DNA of 64,000 nt, from assembly GCF_039778605.1 (NCBI RefSeq), contig NZ_CP156060.1:3038001-3102000 (forward strand), given 5' to 3'. The position numbers and the translations under genes were made by a program. The notes under the pieces were generated by a model. That model was not told the DNA's origin, made no database searches, and was given only the letters and a program-made list of their open reading frames with translations. Positions 53,383 through 60,925 of this stretch are shown here, piece after piece; within the stretch, counting starts at the first letter, position 1; the number at the start of each line of letters is the position of its first letter. This DNA is from Flavobacterium sp. WV_118_3. Lineage in GTDB: Bacteria; Bacteroidota; Bacteroidia; Flavobacteriales; Flavobacteriaceae.

Positions 53383-53709
53383 TTAAAGCAATAAAATCTC
53401 GTTTACGACAATTTCTGTCGAATAGCGTTTATGTCCCTCTTTGTCTTCCCAGGTTCGGTGAACCAGCTTGCCTTCTAAAACAACCTCTTTTCCCTTTTCT
53501 ACAAATTTCTCAACAATGTCGGCTAGCTTCCCCCAGGCTTTTACAACATGCCATTGTGTATCGGTAACTTTTTCACCTTTTTCGTTGTAATACACTTCGT
53601 TCGTAGCAACCGACAATTTTGCCAGTTTTCTACCTTCTTCTAATGTCTTAATTTCCGGATCACTTCCTACGTTTCCGATCAATAGCACTCGGTTTCTCAA
53701 TGTGTTCAT
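53383..53709 (-). CDS. ssb: Short single-stranded DNA-binding protein
   Basis: A 108-residue SSB OB-fold: MNTLRNRVLLIGNVGSDPEI, LSVATNEVY, WHVVKAWGKLADIVEKFVEK and GKLVHRTWEDKEGHKRYSTE. It stops right after the OB-fold (VVNEILLL) and lacks the Gly/Pro-rich linker and acidic DDIPF-like tail used by the main replication SSB to recruit partners. It is therefore probably a second, specialised SSB (inference); the main one is outside the window. Confidence 0.92.
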   Translation of the reverse strand: MNTLRNRVLLIGNVGSDPEIKTLEEGRKLAKLSVATNEVYYNEKGEKVTDTQWHVVKAWGKLADIVEKFVEKGKEVVLEGKLVHRTWEDKEGHKRYSTEIVVNEILLL

Positions 53710-53762
53710 GGCTCATAATTTTAATAGGTTAACTTTTAATTCGGGGAAAAGGGAGTGTAGGG

Positions 53763-55523
53763 TTATTTGTTTTTTACAAATTTCTGATATTCTTTTAGTT
53801 GTTGTGATGCATCTTCAATTCCCAACACATAAATTCCGGCGGCCAGTTTGGATACCTCAATTCCTTTTTCGCCAATAGTAGCTCCTGTTACCTTAAAAAT
53901 CTGTCTCCCGTTTAAGTCATATACCGCGATTTGTGCCTGATCGGATAATTGTTCCTTGTTTTTAATAAACAATCGTTCGCTGGCCGGATTGGGATATACT
54001 GCAAAATTTGCGGTTCCAAATTCGGCAAGACCTAGAGCCGATTCTCCTGTTTTGGCAATATATACCGATTGTTTATCGTTGGTTACAATGTTTAGATTGT
54101 TTAACTGTATGTCTACAGAAGCCGTCGAAATAATCGTAAAATTATCCGGATCGGAATCCAGTACTTTCAAATTAGAGGAACCATTCGCCGGTGCAGGATA
54201 GATCTCACACGCCTGTACCGTTCCTTGTGCATTATATTTGGCAATGAAGTTGAAAAAATTATTATCGATAGTATAGGTAAAATCCGGGGAAAGATTGACA
54301 TATCGGTAAAAATTTCCGCCTACATAAATATTATCCTGTGCATCGATATACAATCTCGAAAACTTTGACGATGAACTCGCATTGGTTCCCGGTGCCTGAT
54401 CTGTTGATATTCCCGCTTTTTTAGCCCATATCAGGTTTCCGGCTGTACCGTGTTTTACCATATAACCACCGTAATTTCCAGGGAACTGTAAAATGGTTCC
54501 ATCAAAATTTATTGTCGAGTTATAGGCCATCCCTACCAAATATACGTTGTTTGCCGAATCTACCGCAAGGTTGTACGCCTTAGTGTCGGAACTTGGCCCA
54601 ACGGTAGCCGTTTTTGCCCAAGCTACCGCTCCGGTATTATCGTAACGCACATAAAACAGTCCTGCGTTTGAACTCGAACTGCGGTTTAGCGTAATATTTC
54701 CAAAAGTTACCGAACGTGCCAGAAAATCGCCCGCGATATAAACATTTCCATTGTTGTCTACAACCATGGCTTTCATCTGTGCCCCGATTCGGTCGGACAT
54801 GTTCGAACTGGTCGTTCCGGTATAACGCGAAGACGAAACCCAAATCAGATTACCGGTATTAGCATCGAATTTGGCCACCAGGTTTTTATCCATCCCTTGA
54901 ATTGTCGGTGCATAATTGGCCATCGGTAAGGTTTGCCCCTCAAAAGATAACTGATCCGACGAATAATTGGCCGCTAAATACAGGTAGTTGTTTTTATATT
55001 GCAGATAACCGCCTCCCATATACTCCGGAAATTCCTTAATCCAAACCGGATTACCGTCTAATGTGAATTTTACGATAAAACTGCGATCTCCATACGTGTT
55101 TGGGTTTGTCAAAGTGGTCGTCCCAATCTGCATATTCCCGTTATAACTTCCTATAGCATAATAATGATCATTACCATCATAGGCGAGCGCTGCAAATTGC
55201 TCGTATTTGCTTCCGCTAAAATGCTTTACATTTAATAGCACTCCGTTCGTATCAAATTTGGCGATATAGGCATCCCCTTTAACCGGAGCCGCCGCATCAC
55301 TGGTGTTTTGTATCGTAGTACCCTGTATTGTTGCCGTATCGGTTCTGAAATTTCCAAGCATAATATAGTTGCCGTACCGGTCAACAAAACCTTGTGGTTG
55401 ATTTTCCTGCAAGCCGCTGTTTTCGGTTACAGCACTCCAAAGCCATTGACTCTGGTTAAAATTCTGGGCATGGGCGCCACAAAAACTAATAAGAGTTGTT
55501 GCAATAAGTAGTTTTAGTCTCAT
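53763..55523 (-). CDS. T9SS type A secreted beta-propeller-like protein
   Basis: A 586-residue secreted protein. Signal peptide MRLKLLIATTLISFCGAHA; then repeated blades with the SBBP-like pattern DAYIAKFDTNGVLL, DRSFIVKFTLDGNPVWIKEF, NLVAKFDANTGNLIWVSSS, GNVYIAGDF, VYLVGMAY and IYVGGNFYRYV, about six to eight units over residues 60-480. The end (FAVYPNPASERLFI to the last Lys) is a T9SS type A sorting domain. A propeller used for binding or adhesion is likely, but no ligand is known. It has a full consensus promoter upstream. Confidence 0.92.
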   Translation of the reverse strand: MRLKLLIATTLISFCGAHAQNFNQSQWLWSAVTENSGLQENQPQGFVDRYGNYIMLGNFRTDTATIQGTTIQNTSDAAAPVKGDAYIAKFDTNGVLLNVKHFSGSKYEQFAALAYDGNDHYYAIGSYNGNMQIGTTTLTNPNTYGDRSFIVKFTLDGNPVWIKEFPEYMGGGYLQYKNNYLYLAANYSSDQLSFEGQTLPMANYAPTIQGMDKNLVAKFDANTGNLIWVSSSRYTGTTSSNMSDRIGAQMKAMVVDNNGNVYIAGDFLARSVTFGNITLNRSSSSNAGLFYVRYDNTGAVAWAKTATVGPSSDTKAYNLAVDSANNVYLVGMAYNSTINFDGTILQFPGNYGGYMVKHGTAGNLIWAKKAGISTDQAPGTNASSSSKFSRLYIDAQDNIYVGGNFYRYVNLSPDFTYTIDNNFFNFIAKYNAQGTVQACEIYPAPANGSSNLKVLDSDPDNFTIISTASVDIQLNNLNIVTNDKQSVYIAKTGESALGLAEFGTANFAVYPNPASERLFIKNKEQLSDQAQIAVYDLNGRQIFKVTGATIGEKGIEVSKLAAGIYVLGIEDASQQLKEYQKFVKNK

Positions 55524-55549
55524 GTTGTAGTATTTGATTATTTTTTAAC

Positions 55550-55578
55550 CAAATTTATAAGAATAATACAATTTCAAA
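55550..55578 (-). promoter_or_regulatory. Promoter of the propeller-like gene
   Basis: On the minus strand TTTG (55575-55578), a 17-nt spacer and TAAATTTG (55550-55557) fit the consensus, 26 nt before the start codon. Confidence 0.65.
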
Positions 55579-55728
55579 GACTCTATACTGTTAAATGTTT
55601 TTACAATACAACAGAATAGCCCGCAAACCCGCATTATCCGCAATGTTAGCATAGTGTTAAAATTACAACACCCTCCTGTTAAATGTCTCTTTTGTGTGAA
55701 AATCTCCTATTGCAACACCTTTCGCTCG

Positions 55729-55760
55729 TTTGTAAAAAGACGGTATTTTTTGTAACTTTC
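55729..55760 (+). promoter_or_regulatory. Promoter of the GNAT-nitrilase gene
   Basis: TTTG (55729-55732), a 20-nt spacer and TAACTTTC (55753-55760, one mismatch from TAnnTTTG), 17 nt upstream of the start codon. Confidence 0.6.
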
Positions 55761-55777
55761 TAAAAAATACGCTCCCT

Positions 55778-57307
55778 ATGCAAAAAGCCATCAATAAAGT
55801 TGAGTTACGAAATCTACAGATCGAAGATTATAAAGAACTGAAAAATTCCATGGTGGAAGCCTATAGCGAACTAAAAGAAGCCTATTGGCAAGAAGAGCAA
55901 ATCGAACGCCTGCTGGAAATTTTCCCGGAAGGACAACTTGTAATACTGGTCGACGACAGAGTGGTCGGTTCGGCGCTTTCATTAATTGTAGATAACCGAA
56001 AGGCCAGTGCGACACATACCTATGAAAAAATCACCGGAAATTATACCTTTTCCACTCACGATCCTTTTGGCGATGTGTTATACGGTATCGATGTTTTTAT
56101 TCATCCGGATTATCGCGGACTTCGTTTGGGACGGCGTTTGTATGATGCCCGAAAAGAAATCTGTGAAAAACTGAATTTACAATCGATCATCTTCGCCGGA
56201 AGAATTCCGCGTTATGCCGAACATGCCAAAGAGATGACGCCAAAACAATATATCGAAAAAGTACGTGCCAAGGAAATCCACGATCCGGTGTTGTCGTTTC
56301 AACTGAGTAATGATTTCCACGTCATCAAGGTGATGAAAAATTACCTCGAAGGCGATGTTAGTTCGCAGGAATATGCCGTGCTTTTGGAATGGAATAATAT
56401 TTATTATGAAAAACATCAACAACTGATCAACACACGAAAAAGTGTCATCCGACTAGGGTTGATTCAGTGGCAAATGCGACCGCTCAACAATCTGGAAGCA
56501 CTATTCGAACAGGCCGAGTTTTTTATTGATGCCGTTTCCGGATATGCCAGCGATTTTGCCATGTTTCCGGAGTTGTTTATCGCGCCCCTAATGGCCGATT
56601 ACAATCATCTTTCGGAAGCCGATGCGATTCGGGAATTAGCGCGCTATACCGATTCGATCCGGAAAAAATTTCAGGAATTCGCGATTTCCTATAATATCAA
56701 TATCATTACCGGCAGTATGCCGCTACTGGAAAACGGGAATTTGTACAATGTCGGTTTTCTGTGTAAAAGAGACGGAACATCCGAAATGTATTCCAAAATT
56801 CATATTACACCAAACGAAGTGTTTTATTGGGGTATGAAAGGCGGTTCGCAAATCAAAACGTTTGATACCGATTGTGGAAAAATCGGTATTATGATTTGTT
56901 ATGATGTGGAATTCCCGGAATTGTCCCGCTTACTGGCCGACGAAGGGATGGATATTCTGTTTGTTCCGTTTCTTACGGATACGCAAAACGGGTATACACG
57001 GGTTCGCAATTGTGCGCAGGCGCGGGCTATCGAAAACGAATGTTATGTTGCCATCGCCGGTTGTGTCGGAAATCTTCCCAAGGTAAACAATATGGATATA
57101 CAGTTTGCGCAGGCGGCCGTTTTTACCCCTTCGGATTTTGCGTTTCCAACCAACGGAATCAAGGCCGAAGCCACGCCAAATACCGAAATGACGTTAATAG
57201 TAGACGTGGATGTGGATTTATTGAAAGAATTGCACGAACACGGTAGTGTCCGCATTATGAAAGATCGGAGAAAAGATTTGTATCAAATCAAAAAATTAAA
57301 ACCATAA
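55778..57307 (+). CDS. GNAT acetyltransferase-nitrilase fusion protein
   Basis: A 509-residue fusion. Residues about 8-220 are a GNAT domain with the acetyl-CoA loop FIHPDYRGLRLGRRLYDARK. Residues about 225-509 are a nitrilase-superfamily domain with Glu in MFPELFIAPL, Lys in YSKIHITPNEVFYWG and Cys in MICYDVEFPELSRLL, so both parts look catalytically complete. Fusions of this type are known in Bacteroidota and other bacteria but the reaction is not established to my knowledge; an acyl-amide pathway with transfer and hydrolysis halves is a fair guess. It is followed after seven nt by the DinB/YfiT-like gene. Confidence 0.92.
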   Translation: MQKAINKVELRNLQIEDYKELKNSMVEAYSELKEAYWQEEQIERLLEIFPEGQLVILVDDRVVGSALSLIVDNRKASATHTYEKITGNYTFSTHDPFGDVLYGIDVFIHPDYRGLRLGRRLYDARKEICEKLNLQSIIFAGRIPRYAEHAKEMTPKQYIEKVRAKEIHDPVLSFQLSNDFHVIKVMKNYLEGDVSSQEYAVLLEWNNIYYEKHQQLINTRKSVIRLGLIQWQMRPLNNLEALFEQAEFFIDAVSGYASDFAMFPELFIAPLMADYNHLSEADAIRELARYTDSIRKKFQEFAISYNINIITGSMPLLENGNLYNVGFLCKRDGTSEMYSKIHITPNEVFYWGMKGGSQIKTFDTDCGKIGIMICYDVEFPELSRLLADEGMDILFVPFLTDTQNGYTRVRNCAQARAIENECYVAIAGCVGNLPKVNNMDIQFAQAAVFTPSDFAFPTNGIKAEATPNTEMTLIVDVDVDLLKELHEHGSVRIMKDRRKDLYQIKKLKP

Positions 57308-57314
57308 ACACACA

Positions 57315-57851
57315 ATGGAACTCGAGCAATTACAATATCCGATCGGGAAATTTACCGTTCCTACGGAAATCGATACGGATCATATACGGGAATGGAAAAC
57401 GACAATACGGGAATTACCTTTGGAACTGGAAAAACTGGTAAAAGCGCTCCCTCAAACGGAACTAAACTGGATTTACCGACCGGATGGCTGGTCGATTAAA
57501 CAAGTGGTGCATCATTTGGCCGATAGTCATATGAACAGTTTTATCCGTTTTAAACTAACGTTAACCGAAAATGTTCCGGCAATCCGACCGTATGAAGAAC
57601 AACTTTGGGCCGCTACGCCCGATGGAAAAGACGACGGTATCTCGGCCTCCTTACTAATCATCAAAGGTGTCCACAGTCGTTGGAGTTATCTGATTGATCA
57701 TTTGTCGGAACAGGATTTGAATCTGTTGTATTTTCATCCGCAACACCAACGCCTTTATTCGTTAAAAGAAGCCATCGGATTATACCATTGGCATTCCCGA
57801 CATCATTTGGCACATATCCGTCAGGCGTTACAACACAAAGGGATTTTTTAA
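57315..57851 (+). CDS. DinB/YfiT-family metal-dependent transferase
   Basis: A 178-residue four-helix bundle of the DinB superfamily, YfiT subgroup (YPIGKFTVP start). The three metal-binding His positions are in VVHHLADSHMN and YHWHSRHHLAHIRQ. YfiT/BstA-type proteins transfer thiols such as bacillithiol to electrophiles, or hydrolyse small amides; flavobacteria are not all thought to make bacillithiol, so the thiol partner is open. The gap of seven nt after the fusion gene supports a shared transcript. Confidence 0.92.
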   Translation: MELEQLQYPIGKFTVPTEIDTDHIREWKTTIRELPLELEKLVKALPQTELNWIYRPDGWSIKQVVHHLADSHMNSFIRFKLTLTENVPAIRPYEEQLWAATPDGKDDGISASLLIIKGVHSRWSYLIDHLSEQDLNLLYFHPQHQRLYSLKEAIGLYHWHSRHHLAHIRQALQHKGIF

Positions 57852-57913
57852 TCGTATAGCAGAGCAAATGTCACCAAAAAAAGGAGTTACTTTGTTCCGA
57901 TAAAAACAACAGC

Positions 57914-58720
57914 ATGAAACCTTCTATCGCAATTGTCGGCTGCGGCTGGCTTGGCCTTCCATTGGCAAAAACACTGATCCAACACGGTTATTCGGTGAGC
58001 GGTTCTACAACCTCACCCGAAAAATTGTCGGTATTAGAGGAAGCGCAAATCGATCCTTTTTTGATCAAATGCTACGAAGATCAGGTAGAAGGCAATTGGG
58101 AAGGTTTACTTTCCGGAAAAGAAATTGTCATCATTGATATTCCGCCGAAACTTAGAGGTGAAAACCGGGAGAATTTTGTAGCCAAAATACAAACCTTGAT
58201 TTCCTGTATTGTCACAACAACGGTTACGAAAGTCCTTTTTATAGGTTCCACTTCGGTGTATTCCGATACCGATGCAACGGTAACCGAATCCACAATTCCG
58301 CAACCGGATACCGAAAACGGAAAGCAACTTTTGGAAGCCGAAAACTACTTACTTGAGAATCCGAATCTTCAGACGACTATTGTCCGATTTGGCGGACTGA
58401 TCGGGAACGATCGGAATCCGGTAAAATTCCTCGCCGGAAAGGAAAATATCGAAAACCCCGAAGCTCCGATCAATTTTATCCATCAAACGGATTGTATCGG
58501 TATTCTTCTGGCGATAATCGAAAAAGAAATCTGGAACGAAACCTTTAATGCCGTCGCGCCTTCCCATCCTACACGGGAAGCATATTATACCCGAAAAGCA
58601 TTGGAATTCGGATTACCGTTACCGCAATTCAGTCACGAAAAACCATCGTCCGGAAAAAGCATCAGCTCGGAAAAAGTACAGCACATTTTAGAATATGAAT
58701 TCCAGATTGCCGAATTATGA
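57914..58720 (+). CDS. NAD(P)-dependent epimerase/dehydratase-like protein (YeeZ-like)
   Basis: A 268-residue extended-SDR-like protein. The Rossmann start is IVGCGWLGLPLAKTLIQHGY (the GxGxxG variant G-C-G-W-L-G). Then IDIPPKLRGENRENF and LFIGSTSVYSDTD appear, and IVRFGGLIGNDRNPVKFL resembles the substrate-side of YeeZ-like proteins. The canonical YxxxK pair is not clear, so the catalytic mechanism is doubtful. Substrate unknown. It follows the YfiT-like gene by 62 nt. Confidence 0.85.
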   Translation: MKPSIAIVGCGWLGLPLAKTLIQHGYSVSGSTTSPEKLSVLEEAQIDPFLIKCYEDQVEGNWEGLLSGKEIVIIDIPPKLRGENRENFVAKIQTLISCIVTTTVTKVLFIGSTSVYSDTDATVTESTIPQPDTENGKQLLEAENYLLENPNLQTTIVRFGGLIGNDRNPVKFLAGKENIENPEAPINFIHQTDCIGILLAIIEKEIWNETFNAVAPSHPTREAYYTRKALEFGLPLPQFSHEKPSSGKSISSEKVQHILEYEFQIAEL

Positions 58721-58760
58721 TGTAAAAAAAGCGGTACATTTATAGCTAAAACAATCCCAA

Positions 58761-59840
58761 ATGGACTTAATAGATATCGTTAGCCTTCGTCTCAACAACC
58801 AGTGGTTACACCAAAGTCCGGCACTGGATATTACGGAAATCGTATCCCGAATGGGTGCGTTTCAGGCGCAGGATTTTGCCATGTCGAAATGGGCTTTGGG
58901 TATCCGAAAACCCGGCACTTCTGAAACCGAAATTGAAGCCGCATTTAATTCCGGTTCGATTGTTCGCACCCATGTTATGCGTCCGACCTGGCATACGGTT
59001 GCCGCGTCCGATATTTACTGGATGCTGGATTTATCGGCCAAACGGATTAAAGGTTCTGCCAAAGGACGGCTAAAAGAACTCGAACTGACGCCCGAAGTCC
59101 TTTCGCGTTCGTATTCCATTTTGGAAAAAACACTGGTCGGAAACAAGCATCATACCCGTGAGGAATTGGTTGCCTTATTCGAGCAAAATGGTATTGCGAA
59201 CTACGACAATCGGATGTCGCATATTTTAATTTTGGCCGAACAGGACGGACTGATCTGTAGCGGAAAAATCAAAAACGGAAAAACCACGTATGCGTTGTTA
59301 GCAGAATGGGTTCCGCAAAAAAGTACCATTAGTCGGGAGGAGGCCTTGGAAAAACTCGCCCGGAAGTACTTTTCCAGTCATGGTCCAGCGACACTAGCCG
59401 ATTTCCAATGGTGGTCCGGATTGTCGTTGTCTGAAGTCCGAAAAGCACTCGATCTGATCCAACACGATTTTCAGTCTGAAAGTATCGGTTCCGAAACCTA
59501 TTGGTTTTCCCATACGATTTCTTCATCGGTTCCTAAAAATACGATTCACCTGTTACCGGCGTTCGACGAATGTATCATTAGTTATAAAGATCGTACCGCA
59601 ACGCTAACTATTGATCATCATAAAAAAGCGGTTACCCGAAACGGAATTTTTCATCCGGTTATTTTGCATAACGGAAAGGCTATTGGCATCTGGAAACGGA
59701 TCATCAAAAATCAAAAAGTAACCATCGATATCCATCCTTTCGATTCTTTTACGCCTTCGTTAACCGAACCGCTGGAAAACAAAATACAGGAATTTGGCGT
59801 TTTCCTGAATAAAGAACCCCATATCCACTATCACTCATGA
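58761..59840 (+). CDS. Winged-helix protein, AlkZ-like DNA glycosylase candidate
   Basis: A 359-residue protein of the tandem winged-helix family PF06224 that includes the AlkZ interstrand-crosslink glycosylase and E. coli YcaQ. The segment RMGAFQAQDFAMSKWALG carries a Gln-x-Gln pair like the AlkZ catalytic QxQ motif. HVMRPTWHTVAASDIYWML and FSSHGPATLADFQWWSGL also match the family. A role in unhooking or excising bulky alkyl-DNA lesions is likely from the motif, but not shown. Its TGA overlaps the ATG of the VOC gene. Confidence 0.88.
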   Translation: MDLIDIVSLRLNNQWLHQSPALDITEIVSRMGAFQAQDFAMSKWALGIRKPGTSETEIEAAFNSGSIVRTHVMRPTWHTVAASDIYWMLDLSAKRIKGSAKGRLKELELTPEVLSRSYSILEKTLVGNKHHTREELVALFEQNGIANYDNRMSHILILAEQDGLICSGKIKNGKTTYALLAEWVPQKSTISREEALEKLARKYFSSHGPATLADFQWWSGLSLSEVRKALDLIQHDFQSESIGSETYWFSHTISSSVPKNTIHLLPAFDECIISYKDRTATLTIDHHKKAVTRNGIFHPVILHNGKAIGIWKRIIKNQKVTIDIHPFDSFTPSLTEPLENKIQEFGVFLNKEPHIHYHS

Positions 59841-60226
59841 AACAAAATATCACGCATATTACCCTTTTGGTACACGATTATGACGAAACCATTGCTTTTT
59901 ATACGGAAAAACTTCAATTTTCGGTATTGGAAAACAGACACGGCGACGATGGCAGCCGTTGGGTAACGCTGGCACCAAAGGGTTATTCCGGTAGCGCATT
60001 TGCCTTGATCAAAGCGACGACACCGGCACAACAGGAACGCGTTGGCAACCAAACCGGCGGTACGGTTTCTTTTTTTCTGAATACCGACGACATCGAACGC
60101 GATCTGGCTCATTTCCGACAACATAATGTTACCATCGTTCGGGATATGGTTCCAGAGCCTTGGGGCAAAGTGGCCATTTTTGCCGATTTGTATGGGAATC
60201 TTTGGGATCTAATCGAAACACCATGA
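59837..60226 (+). CDS. VOC-family (glyoxalase/bleomycin resistance-like) protein
   Basis: A 129-residue two-module VOC protein. Metal-side features: His in NITHITLLVHDYDETIAFY, Glu in FSVLENRHGDDGSRWVTLA, and the second module FLNTDDIERDLAHFRQHNV with the C-terminal FADLYGNLWDLIE. VOC proteins act on or bind small molecules, for example antibiotics or electrophiles; the substrate here is unknown. ATGA overlaps at both ends show coupling with the AlkZ-like gene and the following gene. Confidence 0.93.
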   Translation: MKQNITHITLLVHDYDETIAFYTEKLQFSVLENRHGDDGSRWVTLAPKGYSGSAFALIKATTPAQQERVGNQTGGTVSFFLNTDDIERDLAHFRQHNVTIVRDMVPEPWGKVAIFADLYGNLWDLIETP

Positions 60227-60633
60227 AGTCGACCAATTATAGCAATACGTTTATTGCCGTTGCCGAAGATTGTCCGGTTTCGCAAGCCGAAATTCCACCG
60301 ATACGCGGAAACGAAAAATCGGCGGTGAATTTACAGTTTGAAACACTTCGCGACAATCCGTATCGCTATACATCGGATGACATTTTATTTAGGGTTTATG
60401 CGCTGAAAAATCATATTCCAAAATCCGATTATGAGTCGGAACGGGAGTTCTTTTTCTCCAAAAGTCAGGCGTGTTTGCGATGTTCCCCTTTGTCCAAACG
60501 CTATGGTTGGGGAACGCATCACAATGCCGAAGGTAAAGTCGCACTCTATGCTATCGATTCCGACGACTACAAAAAACTGGCGCAGGATTCCGCACTAACA
60601 CAGGTTAAGGCAATGCGTTCCAAACGGAAATAA
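60223..60633 (+). CDS. Small conserved protein (DUF6157-like), unknown function
   Basis: A 136-residue protein. The open frame continues back to 60160, but the ATG at 60223 overlaps the VOC stop (ATGA) and begins MKSTNYSNTFIAVAEDCPVS, which I recall as the start of the DUF6157 family. Conserved-looking segments are DDILFRVYALKNHIP, EFFFSKSQACLRCSPLSKRY and GWGTHHNAEGKVALYAIDS. Two Cys in a CLRCSPL pair and two His in GTHHN might bind metal (inference). It is the last gene of the run; a terminator follows. Confidence 0.85.
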   Translation: MKSTNYSNTFIAVAEDCPVSQAEIPPIRGNEKSAVNLQFETLRDNPYRYTSDDILFRVYALKNHIPKSDYESEREFFFSKSQACLRCSPLSKRYGWGTHHNAEGKVALYAIDSDDYKKLAQDSALTQVKAMRSKRK

Positions 60634-60647
60634 TTTCCTCCTTATAC

Positions 60648-60674
60648 AAACCGGCCAACAAGGTCGGTTTTTTC
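60648..60674 (+). terminator. Terminator after the six-gene run
   Basis: AAACCGGCC (60648-60656) pairs with GGTCGGTTT (60662-60670) with one G-U pair, followed by TTTTCATTTTT. Confidence 0.85.
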
Positions 60675-60753
60675 ATTTTTAACAACTTTTATCACAAAAA
60701 ATTTGTTTTGTAAGTTTCTTGGTGAAATTTTAACAAACATTTAATTAATTTTT

Positions 60754-60761
60754 TATATTTG
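60754..60761 (+). promoter_or_regulatory. -7 promoter box before the large metalloprotease gene
   Basis: TATATTTG matches the consensus, 164 nt upstream of the start codon, implying a long 5' leader of about 160 nt if used. The leader shows no strong hairpin to the eye. Confidence 0.42.
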
Positions 60762-60925
60762 ATACAATAATTACCATTTTAAGCCGAAAAAACATCTTTT
60801 AATAGTACGTTTTGCACTAAAAAACTACCCTTTTTATAAGCCTCATAATTTTTCGCATTTGTTTTCAAGGTATTACAGCATTCACATAGTCACCAATAGC
60901 ATATTAACACCAAAAACAATAAATT

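Noticed and set aside
60160..60222. Longer start for the DUF6157-like gene
   Set aside because: It lies within the VOC gene in another frame; the ATG at 60223 overlaps the VOC stop by ATGA and fits the family start.
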